Origin: Phytophthora hibernalis
Lineage: Eukaryota; Oomycota; Peronosporomycetes; Peronosporales; Peronosporaceae
DNA: 64,000 nt
Direction of reading: 5' to 3'
Assembly (NCBI GenBank): GCA_012656075.1
Contig: JAAKBF010000207.1
Coordinates: forward strand, 372,001-436,000
The notes beneath the pieces were generated by a model. It was not told the DNA's origin, ran no database searches, and saw only the letters and a program-made list of their open reading frames with translations. The position numbers and the translations under genes are program-made. Shown one piece after another: positions 54,323 through 64,000 of this stretch. Each line of letters begins with the position of its first letter. Positions within the stretch are counted from its first letter, which is position 1.

Positions 54323-56736
54323 TCACAACAGAAAAGACTTCTGATGCACTTGGAACGCAGGAGCTTGAAGCTGACGCGATTGCAGCAGTGCGTCGGCTTG
54401 GAGATCTGAAGGCCCACTCACAAGTAACACCACGTCCGCCTTCATACCATAATTCTCGCGAATTTCACCGTGCACATCACCAAGCTGTGAACCTAAATTC
54501 GGACGCTCTTTTTCGACCAAAAAGTGCGATTGAGCAAGGACTGCGCCGGAGTGGGCACCGATCGTGGAGTGGCGGGCGGTGCAAGGCTCGAAACGTCCAG
54601 ACCTGCGACTTCCATTTCGCCTATTGCAATGCCCATGCTCTCGTCGCGTTCGTCGCCATTCTTGCGGGCATGCCAGCGCTGCTGTGAATACAACACAACG
54701 CTAGCTCCCAATACGGCACCCACCGCACCAGCGCCCAGCAACAGTGGCCGCCGCATGAACGATTTGGCCGTAAACTCTTCTAGCTGGAACACCCATAGCA
54801 TCAGCAGAACGCACCCCAGAGTCGCACCAACAAATAGCGGCAATCCGAGAATGTGACTGTGACCCGAGAAAGCATGACGCTCCAACGACGACGGATAAAA
54901 CCGGTGAACACGTGGAGAGGCTTCCTCCGACAGATCATCCGGTTCCGTTTGAGTATCATCGTCTTCATTATTGTATTCACGGCCACCACCACCAGCATGC
55001 GTAAGGTGCAGCCATATCTTGCATTTCCATCGCGAACAACGGTTCACCGCATCCAAAAGCTCTGCGTGGGCCTTCAGCATTTCCAAGTCACGACACGTCC
55101 AAATTATCCACAGCGTGCAAGGTAGTCCCAAGTCTTCGGCCGAGACTTGATCTCGACCACCCCCTGCATCTGCAAGAGCTCTCAGATGATCGAGAATGCT
55201 CAGGAAAGGGGTCACACCACTGCCTCCTGCCACAAATACCATGTGCGGAGCCAACTCCATTATTTCAATAAGACATCGGACAGAAGTATGTTAGTCACCA
55301 TCTTACAACAGCAATCAGTTAAAAGTACTCGTTACCTTGATCTCAGAGCCATAGTAGCCATCGACGTGGACCGTATTAAGCTGCTGCGTCTTTATGAGCG
55401 TCAGCAACCGGGACGTGAAGGGTCCTTGCACCTTGGCGTCCAACGCGAATGAGTGACGGTTGCGTAATGGACTAGAGCTGATAGTAAAGGGTGCCATTCC
55501 TTCCCAATGGCATCCACTTTAATGTACACAAACTGCCCCGGCAAGAAGTCGGAGCCCTCGACATTGATCGGCGCAGCTCCAATTGGAAAACCTTGTTGCT
55601 CATCGCAGTCGCCGATACCACACTCGCTTTTCCACGGCCGAACACCGAAACGGTACGATAAATTCCGTACACTACAAGCGCCGGAATGAGCCAAAATGTC
55701 GCTGCGTAGTAGTGCAGTGCAGTAAACACCACAAAAACGCACTCACACAGTGCAGAGCGATAAAACTTTGGAAATACTTGCGCCGCATCCACTCCATCGA
55801 ACTTGCAGCAACAAGCAGCAGCGGGACTATCGCCACCGCGCCGAAGAAGTTGCGCGTTGTTCCGTAGCGTTGCTTGGGCGTGCAGGTTTCACCCAGACAC
55901 GGGAACAGCATTTTCTCCACCTTGCCTTGCATGTACCACACCAAAACGTACAACACTCCGTGCAGCATAAGCATGATAAAGCCAAACTGACCCGTCAGCA
56001 CATGGTACCGCGCCGCACGTTCGCCCGAAAGCCCCAGAAACTTGTGCAAAAAGGACTGCCTGGCCACCAGCAACACGGACAGCACCATGGCGTACAGTCC
56101 GTTCATGCCAAAGGCTCTGGCTGTGCGATCCAGTAGGCCCGACTTGGCCAACTTGCCGTTCTCCCTGTCAACGAGCAGCTTGCCCACCACGAGGTTAAGT
56201 TGCAGCAGCAGGAACCCGCCAATGAGCAGCACGTCCACCGCATCCATGTTGAAGCTGCTGCCGACATTGGGGTGGGCCTTAAGCCATCGGTACAGTTTGA
56301 GCTGCCGGCCCCATTGCTCCAGCGACCCGACCGACCGTTGTTTCCAGTAGTAAACTGTCCCTGCCAGCAGGAACGGCAGCACCATCGCCACCGTCACGAC
56401 CAGCGGCTCCACGTCGAACTTGTCACCGAGTTTCTTCTCCAGCGCCGCGAACACTACGCGGTAGTAGATGGGCCAGCGGATCCACAGCAAGAAGAAGAGG
56501 AGCCAAGCGAGGGTCAGTTTAAGGAACAGTTTAGCGCCGCTGCGATGCGCCTGGGACAGCAGAAGCAGCGCCTTCTTCTTCTGCGGCTTCTGGAGGAGGC
56601 GCATGGGCTTGCGCTGCGATGATCCACGGCTGGCGAGCAGGCGGTCGAAGTCGGCGTCGTCCAGGTCCTGATCCAGCAACAAGTCCAGGTCTGGGTCGGT
56701 GTCGGGGGACTCAGGACGGCGACGCTCCATGTCCAT
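54323..56736 (-). CDS. Ferric-chelate reductase / NADPH-oxidase-like transmembrane flavocytochrome
   Basis: Role: transfers electrons from NAD(P)H via FAD and two hemes across a membrane, to ferric iron or oxygen. Seen: about 780 residues with one intron (55255-55335). An acidic cytosolic N terminus (PDTDPDLDLLLDQDLDD) precedes several membrane helices (LFLKLTLAWLLFFLLWI, VDVLLIGGFLLLQLNLVVGK) and the ferric-reductase domain with heme histidines in ARYHVLTGQFGFIMLMLHGV and FIALHCVSAF. The FAD motif is EWHPFTISSSP, and NAD binding is VFVAGGSGVTPFLSIL. A further pair of helices near the C terminus (LPLFVGATLGCVLLMLWVF) precedes the terminal DVVLLVSGPSDLQADAL, the CGP-like end. This helix pair inside the NAD domain resembles plant FRO proteins. 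Three shifts (55733-55737, 55486-55488, 54519-54523) lie in A/T runs. Start: ATG 56736 or 56730. Confidence 0.75.
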
Positions 56737-57889
56737 ACCAATCTGACTGGCAAGAACGTTTGTAGGACAAGCTGGAATGATTCCTAGAGAGTGCACTAAT
56801 GAGACAGCAGGTGTAGGTAAGAACCTAAAGATTGACAATTGTCTCACCTTTGTGAACCCTTTTACGAGTTTCATCCTGGCAGACGCGAAACCATACATAA
56901 AGTATGTACTGACGGAGGTTTGGACGTCTGCGAGGCATTCGGTGTGTAGGCGCGAAAGCTGACCTTGAGCAGCCGTAGCCGCACACGCGGACATCATGCG
57001 ATTGGACTTTCGACGGTCGCCACAGTACCGGTAATATGCTGCTTTTGATGCGAAATCCGTTCGCGTCGGCCTCGTCAAACACACGCTGGAACCGCCCAGC
57101 TTTTGCGTCCGGAAGAGCAGCTTTAAGTGACCCCGTCCGTCCCAGGGCGGTTGCAATAGCTTTTCAAGGCACAATTGCATCTATTGCAACGGAGACGAAT
57201 GCCACTGCAAAAGACTCCGCAGGCAAACACGTCGCCACTCGCGTGACGTGGCGCTCCCACTTCGTGCCACAACGTGACGACGCCATCATCGTTAAAAATG
57301 GCATCGGCCCATTTTGGTCGTTGTCTGCAATGGAGACATACATGGCCGTGTCCTTCTTGGCGCACCAAACATTAATACGTAATGTACGGCAGGGCGGATG
57401 GTTCGCTTCGCCACCACCAGCTTTATACTGTTCGCCGTAACTGCCTCTGCCGCCATCCGCGCATTTAGCTCCGCTGGCGTGCTTTTAGCGCAAATCGTCA
57501 CGAATTAGCGCAAAACGGCCCTTCTCTGGCGTTGGGCAGACTCCACTCCTCCAATCAGCGACGGGCCCAACAACCGAAACTGAACGTTGGGGGACAAGCC
57601 ACGCCACCAGCAGGCACGTTTTCGCCGAGTTGTCTCGCATCAGACGGAGGTCTCCCAGAGCAGCAGAAACCAGCTTTCTCGCGCGCGGCGGCTTCAGACT
57701 CCCCCTCCCCATCGTCTCCCCTCCATACGCAGCAGCAGCTCCAGCGTACGTGAGTACCCTCTCTTTGTCCCTCCTTTTGCGCAACTCCCTCAGTGCGGAA
57801 TGGTTACCCTAGGTTACGCGTTCTAACTGTTATGTTAATGCTGCCAGACCGCGTCTCCCTCGTCTAAATTTTTCCACAAGCATACAGGT
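56737..57889. other. Divergent intergenic region (reductase / coiled-coil PX gene)
   Basis: The reductase reading remains open upstream to 57180, but the sequence there lacks protein character and is likely 5' UTR or promoter. No other gene is recognised. CTACCGGTA-type palindromes occur near 57027. Confidence 0.35.
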
Positions 57890-58783
57890 ATGGGCACTCC
57901 CACGAAGCGGACGGAGCGCGTGCTATCCGACGCCGCCGACAAGGTGACCAAGGCGGAGGAGGCCGCACGTCTGTACGAGGCGCAGCTGGCAGAGGCCGCC
58001 GCCAAGAAGCGCACGCTCGAGGAGGAGAACGAGAAGCTGCGCGCGTCCATCCTCACTATGGCGCTGCAGAACGCCAGCGTGGACCTGCGGCGCGAGCACG
58101 TGCAGCTGCGGCAGACGCTAGACTCGTACCAGAGCAAGATCGACCAGATGCGCGAGATCTCGCTGCTCACGGCCAAGGTGGTGGACAGGTACGAACGTCA
58201 TTGACAGAAGACGTGTCATTTTCAGACAATTGACGATACCTGTATGTTTGATGATTATTTTTGTAGCCGCATTAAGACCAAGCAAGGACGGCAGTACGTC
58301 GAGTACAAGCTGCAGATCGAGACAGACATTCGAGGCACGCTAGTGCTCTGGCATCGATACAGTACCTTCTTGTACGTGGCTTTGGGACGTGAAAATGATG
58401 GAGCACGAAGCTAATTTGTGGCTTTTGTTGACGGTGATGCAGGAATTTGGCGGCGACGCTCAAGGCCAAGAACCCGACGAGCGACCACGACATCCCAGAG
58501 CTGCAGACTCAGTCGCTCACGGGCTTTTTCTCGGACCAACTTATCATCGACCGAATCGCCAAGCTGAACGAGTTCCTGGACGTGGTGACCAAGGCCGACG
58601 AGTTCCAGTGGGGCATCCGGATAGATAAGGACACGTGCGTGTACAAGCGCAAGAGCAAGCGCGCGGACCGGTCGTACAGCGTGGGCTCGAGAGAGCATCT
58701 CCACGCTCACGCCCAGCATGCGCGACAGCATGTTCATGCCGGCGTCCTCTCGAGCGTCCACCATCTCCATGGACTCGTATTAG
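57890..58783 (+). CDS. Coiled-coil PX-domain protein, paralogue of the myosin tail
   Basis: Role: phosphoinositide-binding PX protein. Seen: exons 57890-58188, 58267-58371 and 58443-58783 with GT-AG introns of 78 and 71 bp, about 248 residues. The N-terminal coiled coil (KVTKAEEAARLYEAQLAEAA, RREHVQLRQTLDSYQSKIDQ) is followed by PX (RIKTKQGRQYVEYKLQIETD, LWHRYSTFLNLAATLKAKNP, GFFSDQLIIDRIAKLNEFLD, GIRIDKDTCVYKRKSK) and a short Ser-rich tail. A two-base deficit in the GA repeat at 58688-58695 breaks the tail; after it the reading is STLTPSMRDSMF and a stop at 58781-58783. Segment by segment it matches the tail of the myosin at 37700 and the double-PX protein at 35735, 20 kb away. Confidence 0.8.
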
Positions 58784-59147
58784 AGCACCGAGACGGACAG
58801 CGCACGCCAATTTTTTATCCGCGCAGGCGGTCGAGTGAACGACACGCGGGCTGCGACGACGTGCGGACGATCTCGAGGGAGCGTGGAAGGACCTTTTTGG
58901 AGAGGACCGAGTAGTAGTGTATCACAGGAAATTGCAAAACACGTCGCGAGGATGGAACAGCGAGGGCAGGAGCAAGACGGAGGAGGCAGAGCAGAGAGCA
59001 GAGGACAGCAAGCCGAGCTGGGCCTTGTGTACAGGGCGTCCGGCGAGTTGGGCTCCCAGGTTAACGACAAGAGACATAATGCAACGTTGTTTTTACAGAT
59101 CGTCGGCTTCGGCCTTCCTCCGTTGACTATTTGTTGGTTGTGTGATT
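58784..59147. other. Convergent intergenic region (PX gene / dynein heavy chain)
   Basis: About 364 bp between two stop codons facing each other. The plus-strand open frame at 58835-59164 has no motifs and overlaps the dynein stop. Confidence 0.4.
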
Positions 59148-62100
59148 TTAGTTGTCCAGGTTGAGCAAGAATGCGGTGCCCATCATGACCCAGTAGTTGG
59201 GCGGCTTGTCGCTCGGGAGCTGCACCGCGATGACGAAATTGGTCGAAATGCCCGTGGTGGACAGCGTCCCCTGCCGCACCGATGTTTTGTAGACTGGACA
59301 CGGGTACGTCATGAATCCGCCACTCTGCGCTGGATTGCTGGCAGTTGCAGATGTGGCTGGTAAGAAGTGCACGATGGACATGGCTGAGAACATTTCGCCG
59401 GGCTTCGCGTCTTCGACAAGTCGACGCGAAGGTGACCACTTTGCACCTTGCAGCCACAGACCGTCAACGTAGATGCCATCCGTCGGGCTCTGTGTTAGTT
59501 GCTGCACGTTCTCGACGTCCATCACGGTGAAGGTGAACGCCAGCGAGTCGATGGCAGCTTGATATTTTCGCGCGAAGTTCTGTAGCGTGCCTGTCATGAA
59601 GCCTTGCGGGAAGAAGAAAACGTTGAGTTGGAACACCACCGGTTCGCCGTGTAGCAGCCATTGTCGGAAGAAGTTGACCCGGTCCAGCAGGTCGCGTACC
59701 CACGAAGCTAGTGGTTTAAGCGATGCAAAGCTCACAGAAGACCAAAGTTGTGGCACACGGCCGTTCAAGAACGCCATGTGCATGTTGTCCAAGTCCGAGG
59801 ACATGACAATGAGCCCGTTGATAGCCTTCTGGATGTCTCTCAAAGACGTGCGCATGCGGCGCAAGAGCGTATTAAACTTGATGACCTCCTGACCCAAAAC
59901 TGTGGCGAGCGAATCCATGACAACCGTGCCCGCTACTTCCCGAGTCTTGAAAGTGGTTGGTCCGGCCTCTTCCACATTGAGATCGACGGGCAGACTCTCT
60001 TGGATGGAGATAGCTAGGTCAAGTACGCGCTGGTCGTTGGACTTGCCTCCACCACCACCTCCATCTCGCGGCTCAAGGCTCAGGATCAGCTGCATCATAT
60101 TGGCGCTTTCATTTCGTTCATAAGTGACGTTGGCGTTCTCGTGCATACCGAAGAGCTCGGGATTATCGAACGCAGGCAGAGCACCCAAGTACGATTGGAT
60201 ACTGCTGTGCGTCAGCTCCGTCGGTACATGGTAGATGCCCGACGCTGAGTATGAATGGCCTGAGGCGAGCACATCCGGTGTGTAGAAGTTGCTAAGGATA
60301 CTGGTGAGGCAGCGTCGATCCCAGTCGTCAGTCACGCGTCCACCGTAGTTAATCTGGCCAGTCACGTATCGGAGAGCGTCCCAGGGGACAATGGGCTGCT
60401 CCTCCAGGAATTTGCGTAGACTTGCAAGCGACGTCTCCAAATCTGTGTCGTTGAACTCGTATTTGATGTTCCAACCGAGAGCACCAAACTTGCGTCGCTC
60501 CTGGACAATGGCGTGAAAAAACGTAAGAGCACACAGTAGCGACTTCCAAACGTAGTCCTTTGGCTGTCCGTCGTCGAAGTTTCCGAGATAGTGGAAACCT
60601 TCGAGGACGTCCTCAGAGATGAGGGTGTTGAACGATCGAATCAGATTTGCGCGGATGCCCTTGGGCGGCTCATTCGTCAGTTTAATGCCATTCTGCAACA
60701 CAGTCACGGGGAAATATGCCGCTGGGAAGCTCGTGAGGAAGAGGCGGAATGTGGGTTGACACTGCTCCTCCGTTCGTTGGCCCATATCCTCCACCAACTT
60801 TTCAAGTTTCGGCATCCAAGACCTAGCGAGATGACAATTCTGCAACAGCACCCAGTCGCCACTACCGTGACTACTTTCAATGAGTTTTTCGGCGCGCGGA
60901 CCTTGCCCTGACCGAGTGAAATGAGGTGCAACCGATCGATGAATGACATCTCTTTCGCGAAACGAAGTAGCATTCCTGTCGGGTCGGCACCAGCAGATAA
61001 CACGAAGATACATGGCGTCTTGCGATCGGTGTCGTTGTAAATCTCCTCCATCGTCGTGGACGCATTTCTCCCGAACTCTGCTCCCATTTCAGTGGATATC
61101 ATGTGCAGCACTGCCTGCGGCACCTTTTCCTCGGCCAACCCCGAAGCAGCAGCACCTTCTGGAACGCGTTAAGTGTCGACCCGTAGTTGCCCGGGATCGA
61201 TTTGGGATTCGAAAGGAAAGCAGCATCTTCAAGCCATACTAACCAGCGCGGCCAGACATTTGTCAATGAAGTGCACAGACCCTGAAAGCCGTGCACTTCT
61301 GTTTTCTTCTCCCTCTGGGGCTGCGACGTAGCTGGTCACTACCGTCTCGAGCTCTGAGATCAGATCCCATTGTGCCTCCGTTATATGTGTTGGCTGTGGA
61401 TTTGGTTGTTGTAATGAGCGATCACTGCCTGGTGGTGCTCCGCGGAGGTAGATCGACCACTCCCGTGCCGATATTTTGCCTGAATGTAGCAAGATTTTGC
61501 AGCAAATGAGCATGGAAAATAGCACCTTGTGCACCTCGAAGAGCCCGCGGCAAATGTTCACGTAAATATAACGCGTCTGGAAGTCAATGAGGCTCGTGAG
61601 TCGCTTTTGGAGTGTGTCGGCTGTCGGGGCCTCGTCGAAACAGATATTGAATAATCGCTGGAAAAACGGCAACGAGTACTGGTACATGGGATCGATGAGA
61701 GCGAGATTGGCCACGACAAAGTAAATAATAGACCCGCGCGTAGCCACACAGCGATACTCTTCTCGAGCACGATTGATCTCAATCTCAGTGTTTTCGGACT
61801 CCAGTACACGTTCCTTGATGACTCGCGAGGTGACATTCGAAGACTGCAGTGTATCGATTAGGTCTTGGTCATCCAACACATTACCCGAAGACTCAGAAAG
61901 CTGCTTCAGAATGCGGCCTTCGATCTCTTTCAACTGTTTTTATCTTGCGCCATGGTCACAACAAGGCGGTTCTTCTTCTCCTCGATGTCTGGACGTTCGT
62001 GGCGCACAACATCACCGAGAAGCTGGTCCTCCAAGCCATCCATCGTGACCGTGAAGTTAATGACTGTCACCTTAATGTACACCTCTGGCAGGTAGTGCGG

Positions 62101-64000
62101 GTTCGGTAGCTTTGTTGTAAAGAAGAGCTTGAACGCCGGGTCGTAGTCCACGTCCGAGTCACCAAGACGGATCAGTACGCGCCCGCCTTGCTTGTAAATA
62201 GCCTTTTGCAGGATCGGTTCTAGTGATGGCTCCAACGTCTCATCGATGTCTTCAATAAGCAGCGCTTTGCCATTGCGGATACACGTCTCCAGCGATCGAA
62301 GCAGATTTGCGTTGGTCATTTTCGTGGCTTCGAGCTTCTGGGCCAAGGTTTTCTTGATCCACTTGTTTGCTTGACCCTGTGGATCTATCATCAATGGCCA
62401 TCGTTCTCCTCGAGTGACGAGGATAGCGTTATCCGTCGATGTCGAGTCTGTAGGGAGCCCATTTAATTGCCACTCGCGGATCTCCACCGGACTACCGAGC
62501 GTAGTTGACAAGCTGTATCCAGGCGAGCAAGGAATGGCAAGTGCCTGCGTCTGACTCACCCACTGATCGACGATCCTTTGGCGGAACCCGCCTGTGAATG
62601 GACCGTAGTACGAAATACAAGCTGCTGCAAGGAAGGTATCACCAATCAACGCCAAAATTGATTCGGCCAAAGCCGCCACGCTTTCTTTCCATCGAGCGCC
62701 TTCCACCGACAACCCCGATATTAGTTTTTCAGCGCGTACCAGTCGCTTCTCCGTCACCGCAGCGTCATTTGCAAGCTTATCCTTCTCGTCAAGGTGTCTT
62801 TGCACTGCTTTTCCAGCATCGCCACGTTTTCATTAACCACACGGAGCTCCTCCTGCTTCTGGCTCAAAACTGCGTTGGCTTCAGCAAGCTTCTGGTTCAT
62901 CCGCTCCAGGTTTTCTTTCTTGGGCCCCACCTCTTTCACTACTTTCGAGTAAACATCCATGGCGTGCACCCACATACAGAGTGAGGTGGCAGCCTTGGAC
63001 ACCTTCGACACAATTTCAACTGCCATGCCTGGCTCCGAGACAGCTTTGCTGAGTTTCTTGAGAGTGGCAGCAGGAATGTCATCCTTGTCGAAGTTTTTCA
63101 GCTTGTCCAAGAAGTTCACGTCTCCTAGGATTTTCTTGGCTGAATCCCAACTTTGCTTTTCATTGAAGAGCAGACACACAGCATTCATGACCGTCTCCAC
63201 TGCCTCGGGAGGCTTTGCAAACGACTTGACCTCAGTGATATCGTTCTTGGAGAGACTATCGAGAGCCTTGACAGCGTTGCTAAGTGCCGGCATGGCCACA
63301 TCGAGATCCTTTTGTGCATCGGCCTGCACTACCGACACCTCGTCAGCCTGTTTGGTGACAGTCGCTTCATCCTGCGAGACTCGTTCCCGCACAACTGCTG
63401 CTGCCTTTTGATCAACAGAGACGCGCTTCAGCAATTCCTCAGCTTCCACTGCTTTCTTCTGTAAAATGGGCTGCAGCTCAATCAGCTCCGACTTCAACGT
63501 GTCCACAATTCCGTTGGTCTCCTCGAGCTTCTTAACACCAACTTCCATTCGGTTTTTGATCGTCTGCAGCACCCCACGCTTCTCCTGCAACATCTTCAGA
63601 TACAAACCGATGAGGTCCAAGTAGCTCTTTGGCGTCGTGTACACATATCGCTGTAGCTGAGAGAGGAATTCCTCGCTGAAGTCGTTGGAAGTTGTATGCA
63701 CGATTGAGCACATGTCCACAAGCGCCACACGGACATCTTCCGAGGGCAAAGACACGCCGGCGAGCAATCGGTTTGCTACAGACTGTAGTGCTTCACGAGG
63801 CCAGTTCATGTACCAGTCGATCGTGCAGCAATTAATGAGCGACGGGAAAGCGCGACAGCGTACACGAAGCGCCGACCCCACCGGTGACATGGCCAGCACA
63901 ATGTGTAGATAATTACGGACTCTTTCAATGAACGTGGTCACGCAGTTATCACGCGTCTCGGGAATCTCCAGCGCCTTGACAATCGGACGCATGTCAGCAA
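59148..64000 (-). CDS. Axonemal dynein heavy chain, C-terminal part (runs off right edge)
   Basis: Role: motor subunit of ciliary/flagellar dynein, needed for zoospore motility. Seen: about 1615 residues from the AAA4-stalk region to the C terminus. Near 63830 is CCTIDWYMNWPREALQSVAN (AAA4 end), then the stalk coiled coil (VSQDEATVTKQADEVSVVQA, KKENLERMNQKLAEANAVLS) with the microtubule-binding tip around 63000-63250. AAA5 follows (FLAAACISYYGPFTGGFRQR, NAILVTRGERWPLMIDPQGQ), then AAA6 (DRKTPCIFVLSAGADPTGML, GDWVLLQNCHLARSWMPKLE) and the C-terminal domain (VTGQINYGGRVTDDWDRRCL, FFFPQGFMTGTLQNFARKYQ, DGIYVDGLWLQGAKW). The presence of GLWLQGA and a C-terminal cap indicates an axonemal heavy chain. 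Frame breaks at about 62800, 61938, 61246 (two bases), 61140 and 60907 fall in short runs. Confidence 0.9.

Noticed and set aside
53986..54687. A 233-codon plus-strand open frame
   Set aside because: It overlaps the 3' end of the reductase on the other strand and crosses a perfect hairpin. Its composition is random-like with no motif, so it is an antisense shadow.
56737..57180. N-terminal extension of the reductase to ATG 57180
   Set aside because: The extra 148 residues have no membrane or protein-family character and precede a natural acidic cytosolic start at 56736.
1..64000. RXLR or Crinkler effector genes
   Set aside because: No signal-peptide protein with an RXLR-EER or LFLAK arrangement was seen in the frames inspected.
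1..64000. tRNA or rRNA genes
   Set aside because: No cloverleaf with A/B-box signals or conserved rRNA segments was recognised by eye. A tRNAscan/Infernal run would be decisive.

Overview
The window reads as nuclear DNA of an oomycete, most likely Phytophthora or a close relative. Evidence for this: intron-poor genes with very short GT-AG introns (about 38-81 bp); a myosin heavy chain ending in a PX domain, the architecture reported for oomycete class XXX myosins; flagellar genes (an axonemal dynein heavy chain and a DRC5-like subunit) alongside mitochondrial and peroxisomal eukaryotic genes; and a repeat content of Ty3/Gypsy, Copia, piggyBac and Tc1-like elements typical of this group. The species cannot be fixed from sequence alone.

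Layout. 1-7.3 kb is a compact gene island: a partial coiled-coil gene (-), DRC5-like (+), tRNA-splicing endonuclease TSEN34-like (-), PEX16 (+), a USP30-like deubiquitinase (-) and an unassigned mitochondrial membrane protein (+). Neighbours are mostly head to head with 90-205 bp between them. 7.3-29.8 kb is an accessory, repeat-filled block: a decayed Gypsy element with an antisense fragment of a second element; a piggyBac transposase gene split by an LTR element that itself carries an inserted solo LTR; a Copia relic; and several small inverted-repeat elements. 29.9-41.2 kb is a second gene island: a small conserved unknown, a formin, COQ8/ADCK3, PIN1-type parvulin, a double-PX protein and the myosin-PX gene. 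41.2-53 kb is accessory again: a Tc1-like transposase gene, a multi-copy-type unknown gene, and a minus-strand gag-protease Gypsy element without reverse transcriptase. 52.9-64 kb holds a small secreted cysteine-rich protein, a ferric-reductase/NADPH-oxidase-like gene, a coiled-coil PX gene and the 3' half of a dynein heavy chain running off the right edge.

Shared functions. Dynein heavy chain and DRC5 imply motile zoospores. Myosin-PX, the two PX proteins and the formin suggest actin- and phosphoinositide-linked trafficking. PEX16, COQ8, the USP30-like protein and the 6.5 kb gene are organelle functions. No bacterial operons, CRISPR arrays or rRNA/tRNA genes were recognised.

Important caveat. 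Almost every well-conserved gene here is broken by one or more shifts that would be repaired by one base in a homopolymer run (over 20 cases). I read these as base-calling errors, not pseudogenes, and annotate such genes across the breaks. Transposon-derived genes carry additional true damage (stops, deletions, duplications). Splice sites are inferred by eye and may be off by a base.
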